Source: Azohydromonas lata NBRC 102462
GTDB taxonomy: Bacteria; Pseudomonadota; Gammaproteobacteria; Burkholderiales; Burkholderiaceae_C
Direction of reading: 5' to 3'
NCBI RefSeq assembly: GCF_001571085.1
Contig: NZ_BCTC01000032.1
Coordinates: 1-63,097, forward strand
Length of the DNA stretch: 63,097 nt
Of this stretch, positions 44,411 through 52,144 are shown in pieces. Position 1 is the first letter of the stretch; the number at the start of each line of letters is the position of its first letter. Both the position numbers and the translations under genes were made by a program. The notes below the pieces were generated by a model. It searched no databases and was not told the DNA's origin. It worked only from the letters and a program-made list of their open reading frames with translations.

Positions 44411-47400
44411 TCAGTTCCAGCGCCAGGTCCACAGCACGTCCAGCGAGTTCTGCTCGCCGGACTGGCCGCGCAGCGTGAAACGCTGCGCCAGCCGGTAGAT
44501 GAGCTGCCAGGTGCCCGCGGCCGTGCCGATGCCGCGTTCGTAGCCCACGTACCAGCGGCTCGATATCTGGCGGCCCAGCGACACCACCGTCTGCCGCACG
44601 TCGCCCGCCTCGCGCTGCCGCACGGCCACGTCGTCCAGCCCCAGCGCGTGAAAGAGTTGACCTCCCGCCGCCCCGCCTTCGCCCTGGCCGGCCAGCAGCG
44701 CCAGCGCCGCGCGCTGCAGCAGCGCGGTGTCGGTGCGGCCCAGGTTGTCCGACGCGCGGCCCATCACCAGCCAGGTCAGCTTGTCCAGCTCCGACAGCTC
44801 CGGCTCGCTGTACAGCCGCACCCTCGGGTTCTGCGCCGTGCCCACGATCTGCACGCCCACCTGCACCTCGTCCAGCTTGGGCCGTATGGCCAGGATGTCC
44901 AGCCGCGGATTGGCCGGCGCGCCGGTGAAGACGATCTCCCCGCGCCGGATTTCCATCTCCTGCCCGTAGGCCGCGTAGCGTCCCTGCAGCGTGCGCACCG
45001 TGCCCGCCACCTGTGGCCGCCCGCCCGGCGTGGTGATCAACACCTCGCCCGCCAGCCGCGTGTCCATGCCCTGGCCGCGCAGCCGCAAGCGCTGGCCCAG
45101 GTCCAGCCGCAGCTCCACGCGGGTGTTGCGCATGAGGGCCGAAGGCTCCGCGGCCACCGCCGCCGCCCCGGCCGGGGCGTGGGGGCGGTGGAGCACCGTG
45201 ACGTCCTCGTCCAGCGCCGGTGCCTCGCTGCGGCTGATGTCGATGAAGCCCTCGTCCACGGCCAGGCGGCCGTCCAGGGCCAGGCGGGGGCCTTGCAGGT
45301 TCAGCGCCGCCTGCCCGCTGACGCTCAGGTTGCGGTCGAACCGGCCCAGCACGCGGAAACGCTCCAGTTGCAGCTTCAGCGCCGCGCCCGGCGTGGCGCC
45401 GAAGGTGGCGCCGCCGGTGACGTCCAGCCGGCCCTCGCCGGCGCGCCAGGTAAAACGTTCGATGTGGGCGTCCTCGCCGCGCAGCGCCATGGCGATCTCA
45501 CCGTCGCGCAGCTCCACGCCCTGCAGCAGGTTGCGCAGGCCCAGGCGCGAGGCGTCCAGCCGCCCGGTGATCTCCGGCGCGCCGAAGCGCCCGCTCAAGC
45601 CCGCGCCGGCATGCAACTGGCCACCCAGGCGCCAGCCCGGCGGCACCCAGGGCGCCCACACGCCCAGGTCGTCCACGCGCAGCTCCAGCACGCCCTGCAG
45701 CGCGTCGCCCGGCGCGGGCCAGGGCAGCCCCGGGCGGCTTTGCACGACCTGCGCCCCGGCCAGCACGCCGAAGTGCCGCGCGGCCATGGCCTGGGTGAAG
45801 GTCCAGCGGCCGTCCTGCACCTGCAGCGCCAGGCGCAGGTCCGTCATGCCGAAGCTTTCAACCATGCCCAGCTCGTCAGTGCGGCTGAGATCGCCGCGGC
45901 GGCGCTCCAGCACCACGTCGCCGGCCGTGGCCGCGGTGCTGTCAAAGCGCAACTGGCCGCCGATCTCCAGGTCGCCGCCCCAGCCGAAGTCCGGCTGCAG
46001 CCGCTGCAGCCAGGGCGCCGCGCGCAGCGCCGGCAGCTCGGCGGCCACGCGCAGGCGCGGTGCGGCGTCCGGTGTGGCGGGGGCCGTCCATTCCAGTTGC
46101 GACCAGCGCAGCGCCGCGCCCAACACGTCCAGCGCGCCCGGCGACAGGGCCACGCTGCGCAGCGCCGGATCGAATTGCATTGCCGCCTGCACCGGCCCCG
46201 CGCTCAGCCAGGGCGTGGAGCGCCCGCCGCGCGTGCGCGCCTGCAGCGCCTGGAGCTGCAGGTTCCAGCGGTCCACCGCGCCGGCCTGCCAGGCGCCGCT
46301 GCCGCGCAGGCTGAGGTCCGTGCCGTTGGACGGTCCCGTCAAGCCGTCGGCCCAGGCCGGCAGCCGCAGCGGGGTGGAGGCCTGCAGGTCCAATTCATGC
46401 GCGGCCCAACGGCCGGTCAGGCGCGCGCGCAGGCTGTCCAGCCGCGCGGCGCCGTCCTGCTGCAGCCCTGCGGCGTCCAGCGTGAGCGACAGCGGCGCAT
46501 CTCCCGCCTGCGGCGCGCGCAGCGACCAGCGCGCCTGCGCCCGCGCCAGCTTCCACGGGCCCGCGGCCAGGGCGGTGGTTTCCAGCGAGCCCTCGCTGCG
46601 CCAGTCGCGCGCGCTGCCGCCCTGGAACCGCGCCTGGCCGCGCAGGCTGCCTTCGCGCGGCCACAGCGCCGGCAGGGCGGGATGCAGCCGCGCCAGCGGC
46701 GCGAGGGCGGCCAGCGCGGGCGCGTCCACGTCCACGCTCCAGGTGGGCGTGGCCGAGGCACCGGCGGCGCGGGCTTCGGCCTGGAGCCGGTTGCCGCCCA
46801 ACTGCAGCCGCGCCTGCGCCCGTGGCCCCGTGCCCACGTCGCGCCAGGAGAGGTCGCCCTGCAGCGGCACGCCGGCCAGCCGGCTGGGCGAGAAGCTCGC
46901 CGAGGCCTGCCCGCGCAGCGCCCGCGGCAGCGCGGCGCCGGCAGCCGCCGAGAGCTGCGCGTCCCACTGCCCGCTGAGCGAGGTGCCGGCGGGCGCGTCC
47001 GGCCACCAGGGCTGAAAAGTGAAATCGCGCAGCCGGCCGCGGCTTTGCGCCTGCCAGGCGCCCGTGGCGTCGCGCTCGAAGCGGCCTTCACCCTGCGCTT
47101 GGGCCGTGCCGGCGCGGGCGTTGAACTCGGGCACCTCCACGCGCCACGTGCCGGCGCCGGGGGCGCCCTCGCGCTGCGCCTGCAGCGAGGCGCTGAGCTG
47201 CAGGGGCAGGGGCAGGCGGTTCTCGTCCTGGCCGCTCAGCGCCGCGCGCAGGTTCATACGCAGCGGCGCTGGCAGCGGCTGTGCCGCCGCGGGGGGCGCC
47301 GTGCCGGGCAGGGGCAGGCCGGCGATCTCGGCGGCCAGCGGTCCGTCCAGCCGCAGCGCGGGCAGGCGCGGGTCCAGCCGCGAGAGCTGCAATTGGCGCG

Positions 47401-48622
47401 CGCGGATGTCCAGCGTGAGCGTGGACTGCTCCCAGCGCCCGCTGCCGCTCAAGCTGCCGGCACGGCCACGCGCGTCGCCCAGCTCCAGGCCCAGCGCCTG
47501 CAGCTCCAGCAGGTCGCGCCGCCCGGGGCGCGCCGCCAGCGTGACTTGCGCGCTGCGCAGCGGCAGCCGGTGTTCCGTCCAGCGGCCGGGGCGGGCGTTG
47601 TCCAGCGCCAGGTCCAGCTCCAGCGGCGTGCCGGCGCTGCCGCCTTGCAAGTCGGCGTGGCCGGTGAGCGCGGTCACGGGCAGCGCGGGCGCGAGGGCGG
47701 AGAGGTCCAGCCCCTGCGTGCGCGCCTGCAGCGAGGGCAGCGGCCAGTCGGCAAAGGGCGTGAAGCGGGCCTCGGCGTCCAGGCTGGCGGACGCGGCTGG
47801 GGTGCCGGGCAGGGCGCGGCGCTTGCCGCCGGGCGGCGTCGCGGGCGCGTTGGAGTCGGCGGGCGGGCTGCGCAGCGTGGCGCGGGCGCTGAATTGGGCC
47901 AGCGTGCCGTCCAGCGTGAGGGCCGCCTGCCAGGGCGGCGACACGCCTTCCAGCGACGCAGCCTGCGCCTGCCCCTGCAGCGCCAGCGGCGCTTGGGCGC
48001 CGAGCTGTGCGCTGGCCGACACCGCCATCTGCTGCCAGCGCAGCGACAGCGCGTTGAGCCGGTGCACGCGCCCGGCCTGCGCGCCGAGCTCGGCGCTGAG
48101 CGCGAGCTCGCTCACGGTTTGCGCATCCAGCTGCAGCGTGGCGACCTTCAGGCTGTCCACGCGCAGGCGCAGCGGCAGTTGCAGCGAGGCGGGGGCGCGC
48201 AGGGGCGGGCTGCCGGTTTGGGCCGAGGTCCAGGCCACGCGTTGGGCGCTGGGGGCGGTGAGGGTGAGGCCCAGCCAGCCGCCGGGCGGGCGGAAAGTCC
48301 AGTGCAGGTCGCCCAGGGAGAACTGGTCGATGTCCAGCCGGGCGCCGTTGCGGCCGCTCCAGCGCAGCCATTCGAAGGCCAGGGCGCCGCCCTGCAGCCC
48401 GCCGCGCAGGCCGGCGACCTCGACGCCCGCGCGCGGCAGCCACCACGTCAAGCCCGCGGGCGACAGCGCCCACCACAGCGCCGCGCCGCCGGCCGCCAGC
48501 AGTGCCAGCAAAGCCGGCAGCAGCGCGAGCCACCAGCGCCGGCGGGGGCGCGTGGGCGGCACGGCCGGGGGCGGGGCGTGGGGCGTGGGCGGCGTTTGGG
48601 CGTCAGCGGTGTCGTTGGGCAT
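44411..48622 (-). CDS. tamB: Translocation and assembly module subunit TamB
   Basis: A 1403-residue protein: a Pro-rich cytoplasmic N-terminus, one membrane anchor (WWLALLPALLALLAAGGAAL), a very long beta-rich periplasmic part, and the DUF490 C-terminal domain (PNVRLYSEPELSELDKLTWL-like, here NPRVRLYSEPELSELDKLTW; LVMGRASDNLGRTDTALLQR; ISSRWYVGYERGIGTAAGTW). TamB bridges inner and outer membranes and works with TamA in outer-membrane protein and lipid transport. The start at 48622 (MPNDTADAQ) is 8 kDa before the anchor; the frame is open for another 65 codons without a better site. It follows tamA by 336 bases. Confidence 0.95.
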   Translation of the reverse strand: MPNDTADAQTPPTPHAPPPAVPPTRPRRRWWLALLPALLALLAAGGAALWWALSPAGLTWWLPRAGVEVAGLRGGLQGGALAFEWLRWSGRNGARLDIDQFSLGDLHWTFRPPGGWLGLTLTAPSAQRVAWTSAQTGSPPLRAPASLQLPLRLRVDSLKVATLQLDAQTVSELALSAELGAQAGRVHRLNALSLRWQQMAVSASAQLGAQAPLALQGQAQAASLEGVSPPWQAALTLDGTLAQFSARATLRSPPADSNAPATPPGGKRRALPGTPAASASLDAEARFTPFADWPLPSLQARTQGLDLSALAPALPVTALTGHADLQGGSAGTPLELDLALDNARPGRWTEHRLPLRSAQVTLAARPGRRDLLELQALGLELGDARGRAGSLSGSGRWEQSTLTLDIRARQLQLSRLDPRLPALRLDGPLAAEIAGLPLPGTAPPAAAQPLPAPLRMNLRAALSGQDENRLPLPLQLSASLQAQREGAPGAGTWRVEVPEFNARAGTAQAQGEGRFERDATGAWQAQSRGRLRDFTFQPWWPDAPAGTSLSGQWDAQLSAAAGAALPRALRGQASASFSPSRLAGVPLQGDLSWRDVGTGPRAQARLQLGGNRLQAEARAAGASATPTWSVDVDAPALAALAPLARLHPALPALWPREGSLRGQARFQGGSARDWRSEGSLETTALAAGPWKLARAQARWSLRAPQAGDAPLSLTLDAAGLQQDGAARLDSLRARLTGRWAAHELDLQASTPLRLPAWADGLTGPSNGTDLSLRGSGAWQAGAVDRWNLQLQALQARTRGGRSTPWLSAGPVQAAMQFDPALRSVALSPGALDVLGAALRWSQLEWTAPATPDAAPRLRVAAELPALRAAPWLQRLQPDFGWGGDLEIGGQLRFDSTAATAGDVVLERRRGDLSRTDELGMVESFGMTDLRLALQVQDGRWTFTQAMAARHFGVLAGAQVVQSRPGLPWPAPGDALQGVLELRVDDLGVWAPWVPPGWRLGGQLHAGAGLSGRFGAPEITGRLDASRLGLRNLLQGVELRDGEIAMALRGEDAHIERFTWRAGEGRLDVTGGATFGATPGAALKLQLERFRVLGRFDRNLSVSGQAALNLQGPRLALDGRLAVDEGFIDISRSEAPALDEDVTVLHRPHAPAGAAAVAAEPSALMRNTRVELRLDLGQRLRLRGQGMDTRLAGEVLITTPGGRPQVAGTVRTLQGRYAAYGQEMEIRRGEIVFTGAPANPRLDILAIRPKLDEVQVGVQIVGTAQNPRVRLYSEPELSELDKLTWLVMGRASDNLGRTDTALLQRAALALLAGQGEGGAAGGQLFHALGLDDVAVRQREAGDVRQTVVSLGRQISSRWYVGYERGIGTAAGTWQLIYRLAQRFTLRGQSGEQNSLDVLWTWRWN

Positions 48623-48958
48623 CAGGGCGTATCGGGGGGCCGGAAGTGGTGAAGGGGTGGCGGCAAGGCTGGAGGCGGGGCGCCGCAGGGGGCTTGCCGT
48701 TCGCGGCGGCCCTCGCCGCGGGCATTTTCGGGGGACGTTCAGGCGCTTGGGCAGGTCGTGAGCCGTGGCGCTGCGTGCTCTCGGTCTGAGCCGTGGGCCG
48801 ATGTGTGGACACGGCAACTTCGGTGTGCCTGCGATCCGGCGCCCTGGGATGACGAAGCCATTTGCGCGACCGGCGCGGCAGGCCCCCTGAACACGGTGTT
48901 AGACCGTCTAACGCCCTCCATCGCCCAACGCCTCCACCCGCGCCGGCACGGTGCGCGT
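48623..48958. other. 336-base gap between tamA and tamB
   Basis: No separate gene seen. It may include an N-terminal extension of TamB (open frame to 48817). The notable content is a pair of overlapping palindromes at 48890-48912. Confidence 0.45.
48890..48912. promoter_or_regulatory. Two overlapping palindromes between tamA and tamB
   Basis: AACAC-G-GTGTT (48890-48900) overlaps GTTAGAC-C-GTCTAAC (48898-48912) by three bases. Both are perfect with a one-base centre, a form typical of dimeric repressors such as TetR-family proteins. They lie 47 bases beyond the tamA stop and about 270 bases before the tamB start. No regulator gene is adjacent. Confidence 0.45.
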
Positions 48959-50878
48959 CTAGAACATCACGCCCACGCTCAGGTGCAGCCGCACGCGCTG
49001 CTCGGCCGTGGCGTAGGCCAGGTCCAGCCGCAGCGGCCCAACGGGGCTGCGGTAGCGCAGGCCCAGGCCGGGGCCCCAGACGGGCTGCAGGCCGCCCCAG
49101 TGCTGCGCGGCCTGGCCCACGTCCACGAAGGCCGCGCCCCACAGCGCCGGCAGCGCCGCCGACAGCGGGTGCGCCACCTCGGCGCTGGCCGTGAACAGCA
49201 CGTTGCCGCCGGTGATGGCGCCGTTGACCGTGGGGGCGAGCGAGCGGTAGGCGTAGCCGCGCACCGACTCGTCACCGCCCGCGCGGAACTGCTGCGACTC
49301 CGGCACCAGCACGTTGGCCCGCACGAACACCTGGCCCAATTCCAGGCGCGCCTGGCCGTACCAGTTCGCGCCCAAGGGCCGGTAGCCGGTGAGCCGCGCG
49401 TACAGCCTTGTAAAAGGGCCGGCCGCGGCGTCGCTGCTGCGGGCCTGGCCCACGGCGCCCTGCAGCGACAGCGTCCAGCCCCGCGTGGGCAGCAGCACGC
49501 TGTCGAGCCGGCGCAGCACCACGTGGTGCTGCAGCGACAGCGCCTCGACGTGCGTGGACGGCTGCGCCCTGTCGCCGGGCTCCTGGTTGGAGCTTTCGAA
49601 CTGCACGAAGCTGAAGCGGTCGGCGCGCGGCGTGGTCTGGTCGCGGCCCAGGCGCAGGCGCAGCGAGCGCACCACGTCCTCGTCCGACACCAGCCGCTCG
49701 GCCTGCACGCTCACCAGGTTGCGGTGCATGCCGGGCAGGATGTGCGTGGCCAGCTCGCCCTCCCAGGCCTGGCGCAGTTGGGCGACTTCGACCTTGTCGC
49801 GCGCCGTGGCGTCCCAGCCGAGGGCGCGGCGGTGCCAGTGCTCGACGCTGGCGCGCGCGCCGGTGTTGGCGTCCACGCCCAGCGCCACGTTGGCCTGCTG
49901 CAGCGGCAGCTCGCGAAGCGCCACCACCACGGGCGCGGCCCCGGGGCCTTGCGAGGTGTCCAGCGTCACGGTGGCGCGCTCGTACAGGCCCGCCAGGTGC
50001 AGCCGGTCCTGGTAGTCCAGCAGCAGCGTTTCGCTGGCCGGCGTACCGGGATTGAAGCCGGCCAGGTTGCGCACGGTGGCTTCGTCCTGGCGCTGCAGAC
50101 CTTCGATGCGCAGCGGGCCGGTGAGGAAGAGGGGGCCGCTGTCGGCCTGGACGGACAGGCGCGCTTCCTGCGTGGCCGCGTCCACCTGCGCGGCGCTGTC
50201 CTCCAGCCGCGGCTCGGCGTAGCCGGCGGCGCGCAGTTGCGTGAGCAGGGCGCGCTTGCCGGCGGACCAGTCGGCATTGCGAAAGGGCGCGCCTGGCGGC
50301 AGCGGCCAGCGGCGGCGCAACTCCTCGTCCAGCACGTCGGCGCCGCGCTCGCCCGCCTCGCGGCGGCGTTGCAGGTCGCCCGCGATGTCCAACTGCAGTT
50401 GCGACACGCGCGTGCGCGCGCCCGGATCGACGACCAGCGCCACCACCGGCGGCGCGCCGTCCTCGCGGCGCAGGCTGACTTGGGCGTTGAAAAACCCCTC
50501 GGTTTCCAGCAGCGCGCGCACCTGCGCGGGGGCGGCGGCGATGAGCCGCGTGAGCTCCGTGGCGTCCACCTCGGCGTTGGGCGCGACGCGGCGCAGCCGC
50601 GCCAGGTCCAGGTGTTCCAGCAGCAGCGCGCGCAGCGGCGCGTTGTCCAGCTCCACGCGCAGGGTGTAGGGCGGCGGCAGCGCCTGCGCCTGCGCGAGCC
50701 GGGCCTGGCCGTCGGCCTCCTGGGCATTGGGCCGCAGCAGCGCGCAGCCGCCCAGGAGCAGCGCCGGCGCCAGCAGCGCCGCCGTGCGCAGGCGCCGGAG
50801 TGCTGCCGCCGGTGGCCGCGCTGGGTGCTGCCCTGAGTACTGCCCTAAGTACCGCCGTGGTTGCCGCGGTCCCCTCAT
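48959..50878 (-). CDS. tamA: Translocation and assembly module subunit TamA (BamA superfamily)
   Basis: A 639-residue outer-membrane protein: POTRA-type repeats at about 50-300 (PPPYTLRVELDNAPLRALLL; GPLFLTGPLRIEGLQRQDEA) and a 16-strand-type barrel at the end (QQFRAGGDESVRGYAYRSLA is the conserved RGY loop; PLRLDLAYATAEQRVRLHLS, then VGVMF with the terminal Phe). The signal carries a lipobox, LLLGGC with Cys45, and a long 30-residue n-region. The ATG at 50878 is the only standard start before the signal and overlaps the VWA gene stop by 4 bases, so translation is coupled to that gene. Confidence 0.94.
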   Translation of the reverse strand: MRGPRQPRRYLGQYSGQHPARPPAAALRRLRTAALLAPALLLGGCALLRPNAQEADGQARLAQAQALPPPYTLRVELDNAPLRALLLEHLDLARLRRVAPNAEVDATELTRLIAAAPAQVRALLETEGFFNAQVSLRREDGAPPVVALVVDPGARTRVSQLQLDIAGDLQRRREAGERGADVLDEELRRRWPLPPGAPFRNADWSAGKRALLTQLRAAGYAEPRLEDSAAQVDAATQEARLSVQADSGPLFLTGPLRIEGLQRQDEATVRNLAGFNPGTPASETLLLDYQDRLHLAGLYERATVTLDTSQGPGAAPVVVALRELPLQQANVALGVDANTGARASVEHWHRRALGWDATARDKVEVAQLRQAWEGELATHILPGMHRNLVSVQAERLVSDEDVVRSLRLRLGRDQTTPRADRFSFVQFESSNQEPGDRAQPSTHVEALSLQHHVVLRRLDSVLLPTRGWTLSLQGAVGQARSSDAAAGPFTRLYARLTGYRPLGANWYGQARLELGQVFVRANVLVPESQQFRAGGDESVRGYAYRSLAPTVNGAITGGNVLFTASAEVAHPLSAALPALWGAAFVDVGQAAQHWGGLQPVWGPGLGLRYRSPVGPLRLDLAYATAEQRVRLHLSVGVMF

Positions 50879-52041
50879 TTGCTCAGCAGCCGCATGGCCC
50901 CTTCCAGGCCGGCGAGGGTGAGCGGGAACATGCGCGGGCCTATGAGCTGCTGCACCAGCGCGATGCTCTGGCGGTACTGCCACAGGCCTTGCGGCTCGGG
51001 ATTGATCCAGGCGCAGTGCGGGTAGTGGTGGGCCAGGCGCTGCAGCCACTCGGCGCCGGGCTCCTCGTTGTTGTATTCCACGCTGCCGCCGGGCTGCAGG
51101 ATCTCGTAGGGGCTCATGGTCGCGTCGCCCACGAACACCAGCCGGTAGTCGTGGTTGTAGGTGCGCATGAGGTCCCAGGTGGCGGTGCGCTCGGCATGGC
51201 GGCGCTGGTTGTGCTTCCACACGAAGTCGTAGACGCAGTTGTGGAAGTAATAGAACTCCAGGTGCTTGAACTCGCTGCGCGCCGCGGAGAACAGCTGCTC
51301 CACGGCCTTGACGTGCTCGTCCATGGAGCCGCCCACGTCCATGAGCAAGAGAAGCTTCACGTTGTTGTGCCGCTCGGGGACGAAGCGGATGTCCAGCAGC
51401 CCGGCGTTGGCGGCCGTGGCGTGGATGGTGCCGTCCAGGTCCAGCTCCTCGGCGGCGCCTTCGCGGGCAAAGCGGCGCAGCCGCCGCAGCGCGAGCTGCA
51501 TGCCGCGGGTGCCGATCTCGGCCGTCTCGTCGTAGTCCTTGAAGGCGCGGCGCTCCCACACCTTCACGGCGCTCTTTTCCTTGCCGGGGCCGCCCATGCG
51601 CACGCCGCGCGGGTTGATGCCGCCGTGGCCGAAGGGGGAGCTGCCGTTGGTGCCTATCCACTTGGAGCCGCCCTCGTGGCGCTCCTGCTGCTCGTCCAGG
51701 CGCTTCTTGAGCGTCTCCATCAGCTCGTCCCAGTCCATGGCCTCCAGGGCGGCGCGCTGCTCGGGGGTGAACTCGCGCTCCAGCGTGCGGCGCAGCCAGT
51801 CGTCCGGCAGCTCCAGGGCGACGTCGATCTGCTCCACGCCCTTGAAATAGGCGCCGAAGGCGCGGTCGAAGCGGTCGAACAGCGTTTCGTCCTTGACCAG
51901 CGCCAGGCGGGCGAAGGCATAGAACTCGTCCACCGAGGGTTCGATCACGCCGGCCTTGAGGCCCTCCAGCAGGGTGAGTAACTCCTTGAGGGACACCGGC
52001 AGCCGCGCCGCGCGCAGGCTGTAGAAGAAGTCGATGAGCAT
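50875..52041 (-). CDS. VWA-domain protein (CoxE-like)
   Basis: A 388-residue cytoplasmic protein. N-terminal helical part (MLIDFFYSLRAARLPVSLKE), a central charged region with NPRGVRMGGPGKEKSAVKVW, and a C-terminal VWA domain with the metal site DVGGSMD (Asp235, Gly237, Ser239), TWDLMRTYNHDYRLVFVGDA and LAHHYPHCAWINPEPQGLWQ. Such proteins pair with MoxR ATPases to insert metals or assemble complexes. The matching MoxR gene is at 56134, four genes away on the same strand. It overlaps tamA by 4 bases. Confidence 0.92.
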   Translation of the reverse strand: MLIDFFYSLRAARLPVSLKELLTLLEGLKAGVIEPSVDEFYAFARLALVKDETLFDRFDRAFGAYFKGVEQIDVALELPDDWLRRTLEREFTPEQRAALEAMDWDELMETLKKRLDEQQERHEGGSKWIGTNGSSPFGHGGINPRGVRMGGPGKEKSAVKVWERRAFKDYDETAEIGTRGMQLALRRLRRFAREGAAEELDLDGTIHATAANAGLLDIRFVPERHNNVKLLLLMDVGGSMDEHVKAVEQLFSAARSEFKHLEFYYFHNCVYDFVWKHNQRRHAERTATWDLMRTYNHDYRLVFVGDATMSPYEILQPGGSVEYNNEEPGAEWLQRLAHHYPHCAWINPEPQGLWQYRQSIALVQQLIGPRMFPLTLAGLEGAMRLLSK

Positions 52042-52144
52042 TTGGGCGGTCTTCCTGGGGTCGCAGCCGCCAGGGGCGGCGGCCAGCGGCGCGCCCCCGG
52101 AATGGGAGGGATTGTGCGCGGCGCGGGGGCGCCGCGGGAGCGGC

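Noticed and set aside
44375-48652. A plus-strand open frame of 1425 codons across the tamB region
   Set aside because: It is opposite tamB, is made of Arg/Ala/Gly/Gln-rich low-complexity sequence and shows no family motif; high GC keeps stop codons rare in all frames.
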